NCBI GenBank assembly: GCA_040285825.1
Contig: JAUPSS010000002.1
Span: 1,550,001 to 1,614,000 of the forward strand
DNA: 64,000 nt
Direction: 5' to 3'
From: Eukaryota sp. TZLM1-RC
Taxonomy: Eukaryota > Metamonada: BaSk clade
Notes under the pieces: model-generated
The model's input: only the letters and a program-made list of their open reading frames with translations
Databases searched by the model: none
Told to the model about the DNA's origin: nothing
Program-made: the position numbers and the translations under genes
In this document: positions 1-10,789 of the stretch, piece by piece
How the letters are laid out: every line of letters begins with the position of its first letter
How positions within the stretch are numbered: the first letter of the stretch is position 1

Positions 1-1002
1 AGCAGTAACTATAGAATTGATGGGAAGTTTTGAATTAAAGGTCGATTGACAATCAATTAAATCAACAACAGAAGAACTTAATGACTTATTAAATAATATT
101 AAAATAGATAAAATAGAGGAAAATCTATCACACAAAGAATAATTCTGCAATACGGAATACCAAACTTGTTGTAAAGGAACTCTTACAAAAAATGTAGCAG
201 CTTGGACCAAAATCAATGAGTGTGTCAGCTCAAAAAGTGACGGATCAGGATCACTACTTGACTCGACTTTTGATTGAAACTGTTTCAATAAATTCTCGTA
301 CTCGTCCTCTGACACGAAGTTTCCAATAACAAAAGAATGAGCCAAGTCATGGTAACTTGGCCATTTAAAACAACAATTAATAATGATAAATAATGTTTCA
401 ACAACATTGACTAACAAAGAAAAGTCCTTGGAAGTCAATAGACTACAAATCAACTCAACAAGTCTAGAACTAGCAACAAAATACAAGAATTCGCCCAACT
501 CATTCTCCTTTAGATTGCTTATGATCCTTCCAATTGTTTTAACTCCAACAACAACCTGTGGAATGTATTCGGAAGAGCAGTAGAGAGCTAAATCATGGAG
601 AGTGTATCCAGCAAGGTCTTCAGTTGAGGAGTGGTGATGGAGACCTCGTGAAATGGGGACATCTGTTAGAGGGGAAACAGGAAGACCATTGAAGTCAAAG
701 CGGGTGGCTAGTATACGGTCATACCATGGAAGTGATGAAAGTGAAGTCTGAGAAGGAAAAGTAAGATTGTTAGTCCATTGTAACTTGTTTATATCAGTAA
801 GAGTGAGAGATGCAAGTAAGTCCTCAGCAGATGTCGAAGGTGTGGTAGACTTCTTAGGTGAGGTTGTTGTTGTGACTGGTTCATTTCTACTGTACAGTTT
901 CTTTGGTTTTGGAAAAGAGCCTTTCTTTATGTTGATGGGTTGTGGAGGAGCAGAAGGTCGTTCAACAATGTCCTTCACAATGTCACACTGTACATGGTCC
1001 AT
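1..1002 (-). CDS. RPAP1: RPAP1 homologue, N-terminal part (cut by window edge)
   Basis: The frame is open from the ATG at 1002 to the window edge (334 codons, no stop). RPAP1 helps assemble RNA polymerase II and bring it into the nucleus. Residues 1-90 are low-complexity and basic. The family hallmark follows: RFDFNG at 101-106, GLHHH at 120-124 and DLAGYT at 129-134, as in the RPAP1 C-terminal domain block; a hydrophobic helical region comes after. The ATG sits inside a 29-bp palindrome shared with two other genes. A Fanzor relic ends only about 100 bp upstream. The remainder of the gene lies outside the window. The assignment rests on motif recognition, not a search. Confidence 0.8.
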   Translation of the reverse strand, partial: MDHVQCDIVKDIVERPSAPPQPINIKKGSFPKPKKLYSRNEPVTTTTSPKKSTTPSTSAEDLLASLTLTDINKLQWTNNLTFPSQTSLSSLPWYDRILATRFDFNGLPVSPLTDVPISRGLHHHSSTEDLAGYTLHDLALYCSSEYIPQVVVGVKTIGRIISNLKENELGEFLYFVASSRLVELICSLLTSKDFSLLVNVVETLFIIINCCFKWPSYHDLAHSFVIGNFVSEDEYENLLKQFQSKVESSSDPDPSLFELTHSLILVQAATFFVRVPLQQVWYSVLQNYSLCDRFSSILSILILFNKSLSSSVVDLIDCQSTFNSKLPINSIVTA

Positions 1003-1028
1003 TGTTACAGATATTGTCTATAACAATG
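1000..1028 (-). promoter_or_regulatory. Start-codon palindrome, RPAP1 copy
   Basis: In gene sense it reads CATTGTTA, 13 bases, TAACAATG: perfect 8-bp inverted arms, with the last three bases being the RPAP1 start codon. The same 29-bp layout recurs without gaps at 15904-15932 and 26810-26838. Probable role (inference): an initiator or transcription-factor site fused to the start of a nearly leaderless mRNA. Confidence 0.65.
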
Positions 1029-1102
1029 AAATGAGATGTAGAGGGATTGAGTTTTTGAGAAGTGGAAGATTTTCTCCTTGATACCTTTTCTTTGAACCTT
1101 CA

Positions 1103-2650
1103 TCAACCTTGTCTATCTTCACCTTTTACATTTGCTTCCATCACTGCCAACATATTCAGCGAAGCATTTCGATTTCTATTCCACACACTTTCGCATGATT
1201 TACACATGGTAAGCCCGTGACGAATAGGCATCTCATGCCTCTTCCATGGCCTTGGATTTGTGCACCATCGGAATGTTTCAACTGTTTTCTCCGCTTTCTT
1301 GCAGTTGAAACAACAGCAACTGGTTCGAAACTCATCAATCAAAAAGACCTTATAACCAGCCTTTTTAAATAAATTTCTCAAACCTTTTCCTTTGGTAGGT
1401 TCTTTGAATTTCATGTGTTTTCGTTGTTCCCAGTCTCCTATTCCAATAACTACTGGGCTGGGATCACCAATAACTGATTTGAATCTCTGAATCATCTTCG
1501 CCTCAGATCTTGTGCGATTAATCTCAGCCCACCATCTTAGTTTCCTAAATATTTTTTGATGATAGACTTCACAAACAATACTATTCACAAAATTCTTTTG
1601 TTTAATATATGCCATAAATCTATCAAACCTGCAGTTTTTGGAATTGAATTGGGATAATGTTGTTTCCCATTCTGCTACAGATTTAGTTTTTTTGATCATT
1701 GTTAGTCAAATCTAATGAGTAATCAATTTCGTGGGGAATATTGATTTCTTGAGGTACTTCACCTCTTAATAAACTAATTGTTCTTTCAGTCATTTGATTA
1801 ATTATACTGCTGTTTAATTCCTTCCATTGTTGTTGCTCTTCAGATGGTTCATAATTGGATAGATCAATCACTCTACCAGTAGAGTTACTTATTGTGATAA
1901 GAGTGTCTTTTCGTGAGATGTCTCATATTTTTTTGAATTTGGAACTTTTCGACTGAAATCAATTTTGAGTGTACCTGAATACTTATCTCTCTCAGATTTT
2001 TTTGAATGAGTCATTTTAGTAGCTAAATTCAGTAATGAAAGTAATGCTCTTGGATGAAATTTGTGAAATTCACAATCAGTTTGTCAATTGTGTAAAACAA
2101 AATATTACTTATTCCTTTTTTTGTTGAAACTTTTGGAACAGGTTTGTCTTTAAAGTGTTGGTGATTGAATTCCAACACTGGGCCAGAACAAGAATTTTGC
2201 AAAGCTGTTTCTGTACTTGACCCAAGCGGAGTTTTCCTCCCAACTGTGAGATGTCACCACAAGAAAAGCTTCACGCAATAATTACGTTTCGATTCTTGGT
2301 AAAATACCATTAGGGCGTGAGTCAAAAAGGTGCAAATAATACCCACAAATGAATTTTAAACCAACAGTAGAAATTCTGAAACCTTATTGCTGCCTCATGG
2401 ATGGCTTCAATCATTTTTGGATTCCTCATGACATTGTTTAAACTGTTCTTATTCGGTCATCTTCATGAACCTTCCAATACTTTGAAATATACTGAGAATC
2501 AAGGTCAATTATACTTTCCCCTAATACAATTTTAGGAACTGTTTTTAATTTGCGTGGTTCATAATAATTTGTGTAAATAATACAAGTATCAACAACAAAT
2601 CGACCAGCAATCAAAATTTTCGTGATTGATGACAAATTTTTCAAAAATAT
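1103..2650 (-). pseudogene. Fanzor (TnpB-like RNA-guided nuclease) relic 1
   Basis: The best-preserved part (1103-1699, 198 codons) has the Fanzor C-terminal signature: LIDEFRTS (the family's alternative RuvC-II glutamate), CFNC and CKSC zinc-binding pairs, and WNRNRNASLNM, which aligns to RuvC-III WNRDxNAxxNM. The catalytic aspartate is asparagine here. The frame shifts near 1690 into a 62-codon segment (1683-1871) and again upstream, where a degraded RuvC-I (DISRKDTLITIS in place of DPG...) is legible near 1880-1905. Segment 2438-2644 looks like the N-terminal region. Several stops and shifts make it a dead copy. It lies between an endonuclease-type non-LTR fragment and the RPAP1 promoter. 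Confidence 0.75.
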
Positions 2651-2702
2651 TTTTTATAAATTGAAATTGATTTTCAACGCTAACAAAACATTAATCGAAA
2701 AA

Positions 2703-3290
2703 CTAGAACTCAATATCCTCAATACACGCATCAACATCATCAAATCTTTTAAGCGTGCGATTTTCATACTCTATTCCTAATTGTAACAGTGCTTTGGTCA
2801 ACATTTCTGGAATTGTTTTAAGAATACTGAAAACAATTCTATTGTGCCAGAAATTCAAGTTCAATTCTTTTCCTGCTCTTTCTTTTATTAAACTTCTGAA
2901 ACCTTCAAGAAATTTAATGCCAGATATTTCAATGTTACCAAAAAGAGAAACTGCAAATGGAACCAACTGATACTTGACATGCTCAACACGTCCTAGCTGA
3001 GATAAGGGTTCATTGTACTTTTTGATTTTGCTCTTTTCAGCAAAGCAAAGTGGAGTTTCATCTCTTTTAGCAAAGTCAATTGCTGAGTCTTTACAAACAT
3101 CAACAGTAACAACATCAACAACTTTAATAACCATCAGACGCAGGGGTAATTAAATCAGCATAGCGTTTCCCAAAAGTATTTTCATCTTCATTTGCAGATG
3201 ACAACCTTCGCACAAGTGGTTCAACAAAAGCTTCAATGTGATAACTTTTGCACATAGCGTATAGTGATGGTCTTGGCTGTTGGTTATTGT
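2703..3290 (-). mobile_element. Non-LTR retrotransposon fragment, family IV, C-terminal endonuclease region
   Basis: Two overlapping frames (3420-3124 and 3134-2703) encode the C-terminal region of this window's non-LTR families. AMCKSYHIEAFVEPL matches MCKSHRIESFLEPL of the family I copy. KIKKYNEPLSQL and a tail ending in FWHNRIVFSILK also match. The fragment is diverged from all other copies, so I treat it as its own family. It is frameshifted and 5'-truncated, with no reverse transcriptase. Element A starts directly at its 5' side. Confidence 0.75.
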
Positions 3291-3413
3291 CTGACATATA
3301 GAGTATAGTAACAGAAATGTAATTGATTACGAAGAGGAATTGTATTCTCTCTTCTAAAGCTAATAGGCGGAATACTAATAAACTATTTAAATAACTATAA
3401 ATACTATTCAAGA

Positions 3414-3794
3414 CTAACACTGCCTTTTTCTCTCTTTGGAGCGACGAGCCCTGGAAGCTTTAGTCACAGGAGGTGAACTAATGTAATTAGTACGCTTCTT
3501 GGGAGGAGCGGATTTAGTACGGCGACGTGCTTTTGAAGTCTTGATAAAGTCTTTATACGCGGCAGTATTTCGGACTGTAGACACATGGTCGGTGGTGATC
3601 TCTTTTCCTGGCCATTGCACTTGGCAAAAGTCACCTTCCTGACTGAGCACCTTTTCAATGAAGTGTTCTTCGACATCACCTGCAGCGACCCCGGAGTGGA
3701 AATCATCGTTGGTGGGCAAGCTGGAGTGCCAGGGTGCTAAATGTTTGACGCTAGCTTGGACAATCGTACCAGTGCAGAGATTCTTAAGATTCAC
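3414..3794 (-). CDS. Element A integrase C-terminal tail, chromodomain-like
   Basis: 126 codons, in a different frame from the integrase core upstream. FIEKVLSQEGDFCQVQWPG resembles the start of a chromodomain (a VEKIL...YLVKWKG-type pattern), as in chromoviral integrases, where the domain tethers integration to modified chromatin. A basic tail (KARRRTKSAPPKKR) follows. Element B encodes a matching segment (HVIEKILSEYN...FCTVQWFGG), supporting conservation. The frame offset relative to 3843-5153 suggests another small indel near 3800-3845. Confidence 0.55.
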   Translation of the reverse strand: MNLKNLCTGTIVQASVKHLAPWHSSLPTNDDFHSGVAAGDVEEHFIEKVLSQEGDFCQVQWPGKEITTDHVSTVRNTAAYKDFIKTSKARRRTKSAPPKKRTNYISSPPVTKASRARRSKERKRQC

Positions 3795-3842
3795 AGATGA
3801 ATTGGATACAATTTCAGTAATTAGGAAGGGTCCTCAATAGTC

Positions 3843-5153
3843 TCAATGAAGCTCAGCGGAAGAGCCAGATGCCCTCAATACCAATTGACCAACCTCAAAA
3901 AGGTTTGGAGTTGTCGATTTAGTTGGCTTGGAAGCTTTGGAAGCTTGATGGTGTGCTGCTTTTTCCTGTTTCTCTTTCAACCTTCGAAATTTAGATTGAA
4001 TTTCTTGAATAAAAGATAACTCAGACATCAAACTTTCAATGATTTCAAGAATTTTGCCAGGGTCTGATCTGGGAGACACGTCTGAGCCAAAGATCACTTG
4101 GTATGGGGTGTGCTTGGTAATTGAGCTCTTGGAAGAGTTGATCAATAATTGCACATAAGGCAAGTATTCAGACCACACATCGTAGGCATTGAAGTCTACG
4201 AGCAACTTCCGTAGGTTTTGCAGGATGTCTTTGTGTCGGCGCTCTACCAGGCCATTGGACGGAGAAAACCTAGGTATTGATTTTGACACCTCTATGCCTA
4301 AAAATTCGCTTAGTTCGTCAAAGACAGCCTTGGAAAATTCGGGTCCATTATCGCTGTGGATTTGAAAGGGAATACCAAAGATGGCACAGACTTTCCAGAT
4401 TAATGCATCTGCAGTAAGATTGGCATTTATCTCTTTTAGGGGCACGATGATCGTGAAGAAGAAGATAGAGAAGCTGTCAATAAATACAAGGATGTATTTG
4501 TAGCCTTCTTGATCTTCTGGAAGAGGACCAATAACGTCGGCGTTGATGCGACCAAAAGGTCTGTCAGCCCACAATGAACCGGTTGGGGAAACATGCAGTT
4601 TGGGAACTGACTTTGTTTTCTGACAGGACGGGCATTCTTGGACGTGCTTATTCATGTCGGTCAGCATGTTTGGCCACCAATAATCGCTGTTCCTGAGCTT
4701 GTTCAGGCTTTCAGCTTTGCTTGGATGGCCTCCTTGCAGAAGTCCATGCAACAAGTTAAGAGTGTCCTTAATGAGTGATTTGGGAATCACTATCTTGTTG
4801 TCGTGAGTCATATATAAATCCAGATGATTGTTATGAACACAGTTGTTGAAAGAGGGGTCTTTGGAAGCTATGGCAAGCTTCTGTTCGGACCTAATCCTAC
4901 AGAGCCATGGCTCGAAAATAGGCAGGTCGTTGGAACATCGTTCTCTGATGACCATGATACGTTCGAAGTTGTTTAAGTCTTCGATGGAGTATTTTTCATT
5001 TTCTGTTCCATCAATTTTATCGATGTAAAATATTGGATGAAAATTTGGAGGCATTTGATGGGACAAATGCTTGATCTCTTGATGGTCTATAGGCGGAACT
5101 ATTCGAGACAACATATCAGCCCAGCAGTTATCTTCCTCTTTGGTATGTACCAA
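3843..5153 (-). pseudogene. Element A integrase (pol fragment)
   Basis: 436 codons. An HHCC zinc-binding region (GGHPSKAESLNKL ... CPSCQKTK) comes first, followed by the DDE core: ADVIGPL (first Asp), HSDNGPEF (second Asp) and GLVERRHKD (Glu). The core residues look intact. The segment is cut off from the reverse transcriptase frame by the 301-bp repeats, whose length is not a multiple of three, so a single polyprotein cannot be made. Confidence 0.75.
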
Positions 5154-5836
5154 ATCAAAGCAGAATTCAGAGAATATGGGTCAACATCTAGTTACAATTC
5201 TGTTCTTCTCAGGAGCCGTGAACATGTAGGTAAGAACATCGTTCTCTGATGACCATGATACGTTCGAAGTTGTTTAAGTCTTCGATGTAGTATTTTTCAT
5301 TTTCTGTTCCATCAATTTTATCGATGTAAAATATTGGATGAAAATTTGGAGGCATTTGATGGGACAAATGCTTGATCTCTTGATGGTCTATAGGCGGAAC
5401 TATTCGAGACAACATATCAGCCCAGAAGTTATCTTCCCCTTTGGTATGTACCAAATCAAAGCAGAATTCAGAGAATATGGGTCAACATCTAGTTACAATT
5501 CTGTTCTTCTCAGGAGCCGTGAACATGTAGGTAAGAACATCGTTCTCTGATGACCATGATACGTTCGAAGTTGTTTAAGTCTTCGATGTAGTATTTTTCA
5601 TTTTCTGTTCCATCAATTTTATCGATGTAAAATATTGGATGAAAATTTGGAGGCATTTGATGGGACAAATGCTTGATCTCTTGATGGTCTATAGGCGGAA
5701 CTATTCGAGACAACATATCAGCCCAGAAGTTATCTTCCCCTTTGGTATGTACCAAATCAAAGCAGAATTTAGAGAATATGGGTCTACATCTAGTTACAAT
5801 TCTGTTCTTCTCAGGAGCCATGAACATGTAGGTAAG
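4936..5836. repeat. 301-bp tandem triplication inside element A pol
   Basis: Three head-to-tail copies begin at 4936, 5237 and 5538, each opening with catcgttctctgatgacc. The unit covers the end of RNase H and the start of the RNase H-integrase spacer. Copies 2 and 3 are nearly identical; copy 1 differs at a few bases (gcagttatcttcctc versus gaagttatcttcccc). Because 301 is 3x100+1, each copy shifts the frame and repeats the same peptide in separate open frames. Confidence 0.95.
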
Positions 5837-7084
5837 GTTTTGATGGTCTGTGAATATGACCAGTTTCCTTCCTTTCAAGTAGTTTTCAAAACCACTTTGA
5901 GTTAACATGAGCAGGATGTCATAGAGTTCCTTTTGGTTTGTTGGCCAGTTCTTTTGTGAGTTGGTTAACAACCGGCTGAAGAATCTGATAGGCCTACATT
6001 TCCTGTTGATCAGGCGGGTACCGGGGTCCTCGACTTGTTCGATTTGTTTCCATATGATGCTGCCTACAGCTATGTCGGACGCATCGCAACTAATTAAAAT
6101 TTGGTTTTCCAGCGGAGATAAGCTGAGCGGCATGTGCTTCGCTATCAGTTGTTTGATCTTTTGAAGGAGTCCGTCATGCATGTCAATCCATTGAAGGCGT
6201 TGCGCGCGGGGTTTGGGTTTAATGTTGGAGTTGTTTCCATCCTTCTTAGTCAATCTGATGATAGGAGCGATGAGCTCAGATACCTGAGGAAGCCATTCTC
6301 TAATGAAGTTGACTGATCCTACGAGGCTGCGGATGTCTTTGATTGTCTTTGGTAGATTCAACAAAGATTCAACGCGAGTGGGATCGATAGTTCGTTGTTT
6401 GTTTTGGAAAACACTGCCCAGTATCTTGATTGGGTGTCTGGAAGACACGAAATGGCACTTTGAAAATCCCAAGGAAACTCTTTTGTATCTGGCTTGATCC
6501 AGGACGCGACGGAGGCGTTCAATGAATTCGTCAAAAGTTGAACCTATGATTATGATGTCGTCTATGTAAATGAAGACACCGTTTCCAGAGAAGATGTCAG
6601 CCATGACGTTTTGGAAAACGGCTGGCACATTCTTTAGGCCAAAAGCTGCACGTTTGAACACGATGCTTTTGCCAGGAATGCTCAGGGCTGTTTTCTGCCA
6701 ATCTTTTTCAGCAATCTTGAGTTGCCAAAAGGCTTTGGGGAGGTCAAGGGTGCCTATGTAGTTCGCTTGGGAGAGAAACACAGGCACGTCGGAGATCCTT
6801 GGAAGGTTGGGCTCAACAGGAATGGTGTTGGCGTTGACTCCGTCCTTGCCACTATAGTCACCAATAAGGCAGAACTTACGGTGATCTGGGTAGACCACTA
6901 GACAGACAGGGGAGCTGAACTCATGGTTCGATGGGACAGCAAATCCTGAGTCTACGAGTTCGTCGAAAATTTGGTTAGCGACCTCTAGCCTGGCTGGATT
7001 AAGGGTCCTGGGGGGGTCTTCTAACTCTGACGTCTTCATTGTAGAAGTTGATTTCCATGGGAGGGCAATCAATACCTTCAGCAT
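5510..7084 (-). pseudogene. Element A reverse transcriptase and RNase H
   Basis: 524 codons. The RT palm is complete, with FIYIDDIIIIG as the YxDD box and LDLPKAFWQL as the first catalytic block. RNase H follows with LISCDASDIAVGSIIW, KELYDILLML and FTDHQNLTYM. The end is an artefact of the triplication. At its start the frame overlaps the protease ORF around a run of seven Cs, where a one-base indel would join the two. Confidence 0.8.
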
Positions 7085-7985
7085 GAGGCTTGAGGGTAAA
7101 TACGTCTTCGAACTCTTTCAAAGTTTGAAGTAGGGACTTCTTGAAATGGTCGTTGTCGAGGTTGATGGTACAACCGGATGAGTTGATGTGTTTCAACCAA
7201 CGTGTGGAAACGTTGACGACTTCTGAAGCTTGCGATATTTGATGATCGAATTCGGCTTCAGGTAATAGTAATGTGCGACAGGCGTCGTCCATTCTAATAT
7301 AAATGCCCTGGTTGTTTGTCATCAGCTTAAGGTGACTCAACAAGTCAGCACCAATGAGAATGGTTTCATGTCCAGGAACGATGCTGAACTTGTGTTTCAC
7401 GTGTACAATCTGGGTAACACTGCCTAGTCTAATGCTAAGGGTTCCAGAAGCAGTACCAAGGGACTGTGAGGTAGTTCCATCAGCAATCTTGTATGATATG
7501 GTTTCGTTGGAACGTGCCATGTTACAATTACTGATGACTACTGAGCATGTTGCACCAGAGTCAATTATGCCTTTAACTTCGACATTGTTGATCAAGAAGT
7601 TTAATTGTAGGCAGTTGTGATTCATGGATTGTACCATACAAATTGTATCAGAATCATGTCCATTTAAGTCGGCTTGTTCTGAGAAGAAGTTAGCCTGACT
7701 GTTGGGTATCGTGGTAGGTTCCAAGTTGGCAAGTGGATTGATTAGAGAATCTTTCCATGCTGAACTTTCTGTGTGTGGTTGTGTTGTTGTTGTTGTTGTA
7801 GGGGGTATGGTTTCTAAAGTACATAAATAGTGACGGGAACGTTTATTGTAAGAAGAACCCCGAGGAGGGGAACTTCTTTCCATTGGAACGGAATCCTCAG
7901 AAAGGGAACTGTCTTCCCTTGGGGTAGAATTCTCAGGAAGAGTTGCTTCAGGAAGCGCAGAAGCTTCTACCGAAGAAGGGGGCAC
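6999..7985 (-). CDS. Element A protease region
   Basis: 328 codons. A Ser/Pro/Glu-rich linker (residues about 1-110) is followed by a retropepsin-type site, GIIDSGATCSVV, and GADLLSHLKL downstream, then the start of the RT region. The frame stays open upstream of the first ATG to about 8105, so the protein probably began in a lost gag. No capsid or zinc knuckle is present. Confidence 0.7.
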   Translation of the reverse strand: MPPSSVEASALPEATLPENSTPREDSSLSEDSVPMERSSPPRGSSYNKRSRHYLCTLETIPPTTTTTTQPHTESSAWKDSLINPLANLEPTTIPNSQANFFSEQADLNGHDSDTICMVQSMNHNCLQLNFLINNVEVKGIIDSGATCSVVISNCNMARSNETISYKIADGTTSQSLGTASGTLSIRLGSVTQIVHVKHKFSIVPGHETILIGADLLSHLKLMTNNQGIYIRMDDACRTLLLPEAEFDHQISQASEVVNVSTRWLKHINSSGCTINLDNDHFKKSLLQTLKEFEDVFTLKPHAEGIDCPPMEINFYNEDVRVRRPPQDP

Positions 7986-8261
7986 GGAAGCTGGGTCTGT
8001 GGTTAGTGGTGAGGAAGAGGGACCAGTCTCTTCCTCAAGGATCCTACGTCGAGCCTCTAGGGACCCAATACGTATTGATGGTCTTGGCTTGTTTCTGTTT
8101 AAAAACGAAAATCAGAGCACTTTATTCACTTTAAGTTTTACTTTACAATTTACACCTTGACCCTTCTCAGTAGGTAAAACTTCGAATATGTAGTTTCTGT
8201 ATTGATCAAAATGAATTAAAAATAAGTAAATTAAGTAAAGTTCTATTGTCCCTTTTACTAA

Positions 8262-9775
8262 TTATAGTAGTGATGCTGTTAAGTTCCTTGGTTGTTGGTT
8301 AGGAAACGTGCCTCAAATTAAGAATGAATTGCAAGTTATTTTGGAAAAAATGAAAATTGAACTTGATTCAATTTCTTCTTTAGATATTGAAAAGCATATT
8401 AAATTTATCATGCTTAAAATTTGCTACACTGGGAGAATAACCCACATTTTGAGATCTTGTGCTCCTTCCACAGCATTAGATTTTTGTCGTTCATTTAATT
8501 CATTGAGAACAGAATTTTTTGCTGATTTATTGGATGTTGAACCAGGAATGTTGAAAAGCCATTTATTTTCTTCAGCAAATTTGGGTGGTATTGGATTTAC
8601 TAAATCTTCAATTTTGTGTCAATCAGCATTCTTGGGTGGGGCAATAATTTTATTTATGAATTTTCTCGTAGATTTCCTGATGATTCTCATCTATTAGTTC
8701 CCAATTGGAGTCCCTATTTGTATGAGTTATCTTGTGAACTTGAAAAATTGCCGCCACAAATTTGGACCAAATGTTTTCCTCAATCAATTCAAGAAATTCC
8801 AAACCGATCTCTTTTTAATTTACAGTTTTGCTGTAAAAAGCTTCAACATAAATTGTCAAAGATTTTTGAAAGCTTGGATTTTGATGTTAGACTTGGCTTT
8901 GCCAAGAAAAAGAATCCCGCTTTTGCAAATCTTTTACAAGATATGTGTGACAGTACTTCTTCTGCCTTAGTAACAACAATTCCCCAAGTTTATGGTACTC
9001 TCTTAACTGATTCTGTTTGGACTCTGAATATGAGATTTCATTCCTTTATCTGGCCTGATAATTTATTTCATAATTTAATTTGTAAATGTTCTCGAAAAAT
9101 TACAACTACTCATTTGTTAAATTGTAAACATTTTATTACTTTTAGAAGCAAGGTTCATGATGCTGTAAGAGACCAGTTATATTGTATGTGTAAATCTCAT
9201 AGAATTGAATCCTTCTTGGAACCTCTATTGTCAAATCTGTTTGATGCTGAAGATGATTTTCATAAGAATAATAGAGGTGATGTTATATTACCTGGATTAG
9301 ATGGAAGTTTCATTTCATTGGATGTAATGTCTGTTGATCCTTCTAATGCCTCAAATGAAAGGCTAGTTAATTCTGAAATTCATAATCCCCTTTCAAATGC
9401 TGAAAATTTTAAATTCAAAAAATACAGTGAACCTTTGTCCAAATTGGCCAGTCTTCTGCATGCAAGATACAATTTGTATCCATTTGTATTTTCCCTTTTT
9501 GGTTCACTTGCACCAACTGCTGAACGTTTTTTGGATGATTTTGAAATGCTTGTAAAGAGAAGAACTGGCAGAAATTTCAACAGATTGTTTTGGCAAAATA
9601 GAATTGTGTTTTCTATTTTTAAGGGGATGTTGAAGATGGTTTCTGATGTTTTGCTTTCTCTTGGATCTCACTATGAGAGAGTTGCATCTACTGTTTTTGT
9701 TTTGGGAGAGATGGATTTTTAGATGTTGATTTGTAGGTTTTGAATAAAATTAAAATTAATAAAAAAAATAAGTAA
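8262..9775 (+). mobile_element. Non-LTR retrotransposon, family I copy 1, 5'-truncated
   Basis: Two frames (8308-8697 and 8616-9722) join across a one-base disruption near 8640 into the RT thumb and C-terminal domains. The C-terminal part has CKCSR...HLLNC (a CCHC motif), HDAVRD, and RGDVILPGLDG...LDVMSVDP, which fits the PD-(D/E)xK-like endonuclease of R2/CRE/Genie elements; KYSEP and PFVFSLFGSLAPTAERFL follow. The RT palm is missing. The copy ends in an A-rich tail about 85 bp before NAXD. Confidence 0.8.
8616..9722 (+). pseudogene. Family I C-terminal CCHC/endonuclease ORF
   Basis: 368 codons, the longest intact endonuclease frame of family I in the window. The CCHC motif lies at about residues 160-180, the RGD...LDV endonuclease core at about 225-245 and the K...Y-containing region at about 265-275. 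In the R2 group this domain makes the target nick that primes reverse transcription. Without the RT palm this copy cannot act alone. Confidence 0.7.
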
Positions 9776-9860
9776 AGCGCTTAAAGTCCAATCGGCAGTT
9801 ACTTTCTTACAACTTTGTAGTCCTTCTATTATAGCTATCCGTTGTTTTGCCGATTTCACA

Positions 9861-10706
9861 ATGAAATCGGTTGACTACTTCTTTCCACTGTCACAGGAAC
9901 TCTACAAAGGTAATGCTGGCAAAATTGCTATATTTGGAGGTAGCATAGAGTACTGTGGAGCTCCCTACTACGCAGCATATTCTGCTCTCAAAATTGGTGC
10001 TGATTTAGCTTACGTTGTTTGCTCTCCCAGTGCAGCAAACCCTATCAAGTCATATAGCCCGGATTTAATTGTGTATCCTTTTCTCTATGATTTGGACAAG
10101 GCCAAGGAACTCTTGTCAAGATTCTCAGCTGTTGTCATTGGTCCAGGAATTGGTCGATCTGAGGAGTCTATCACAGCCATGAAGACCATAATTCCGTTGG
10201 CACTGGACACTGTGAAAGTGGTTGTTTTGGATGGTGATGCACTGTGGTTGTTGTCGCAGTACCCTTCACTTTTTGCAAAGAAATCACAACTTGGAAATCA
10301 GAATAATGTTTTGGTTTTGACCCCAAACTTTATGGAGTTAACAAGGATCTGTGAAACCTATTTGGGACACACCCCAAAGGATGTTCATGACAACATGTCA
10401 TGTTACGTGGCCCAGCATTTCGGGCCAAATACTTTTGTTATTCAAAAAGGCCCTACTGATTTCATCGGTAGGTTTTGTGGTTTGACTCGCTCTGTGAATG
10501 CACCTTCCATAATGAGAAGATGTGGGGGACAGGGAGATGTAATGGTGGGATTTGTTGCAACACTTTGCTTTTGGTCTTTGGAGAGAGACATTGATATAAT
10601 GGAGGCACTTTGTTTTGCCTGTGAATATCTTCGGTACAAAGCAGAGGTCGCTTTTAGAAAATGTGGTAGGTCAATGACTACTTCTGATATAATAAAATGT
10701 ATATAG
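9861..10706 (+). CDS. NAXD: ATP/ADP-dependent NAD(P)HX dehydratase
   Basis: 281 codons, one domain of the ribokinase-like YjeF C-terminal family, close to the usual eukaryotic length. The enzyme dehydrates damaged, hydrated NAD(P)H back to NAD(P)H using ATP. Visible motifs: GKIAIFGGS at 20-28 (nucleotide loop), VIGPGIGR at 92-99, LDGDALWLL at 123-131, LTPNFMEL at 153-160, KGPTD at 196-200, and GGQGDVMVG at 222-230, where D226 is the expected catalytic base. There is no fused epimerase domain and no evident targeting peptide. The ATG follows closely on a non-LTR tail, leaving under 90 bp for the promoter. Confidence 0.92.
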   Translation: MKSVDYFFPLSQELYKGNAGKIAIFGGSIEYCGAPYYAAYSALKIGADLAYVVCSPSAANPIKSYSPDLIVYPFLYDLDKAKELLSRFSAVVIGPGIGRSEESITAMKTIIPLALDTVKVVVLDGDALWLLSQYPSLFAKKSQLGNQNNVLVLTPNFMELTRICETYLGHTPKDVHDNMSCYVAQHFGPNTFVIQKGPTDFIGRFCGLTRSVNAPSIMRRCGGQGDVMVGFVATLCFWSLERDIDIMEALCFACEYLRYKAEVAFRKCGRSMTTSDIIKCI

Positions 10707-10789
10707 AGGTAATAAAAAGCTCTGTAAATATTTTTTTGACAACTCACTTGGAATATACCTGCACTATAAATATTTGATTAAACAACAAC

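Larger units (their letters stand above)
3300..8134 (-). mobile_element. Ty3/gypsy retrotransposon A, gag-less and rearranged
   Basis: On the minus strand the order is protease, reverse transcriptase, RNase H, integrase, chromodomain-like tail: the Ty3/gypsy order. No gag and no 5' LTR could be found; the 5' end abuts a non-LTR copy at about 8262. The pyrimidine-rich plus strand at about 3341-3352 could be the polypurine tract before a short 3' LTR. A 301-bp tandem triplication (4936-5836) and a break at a run of seven Gs (about 7011-7017) disrupt pol. Boundaries are approximate. A 14-bp direct repeat (3265-3278 and 8076-8089) lies near both ends. Confidence 0.8.

Noticed and set aside
7005-7020. 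Run of seven Gs/Cs at the protease-RT overlap in element A as a programmed frameshift site
   Set aside because: The element is already dead, and element B is continuous at this point; homopolymer slippage or a sequencing error explains it more simply.
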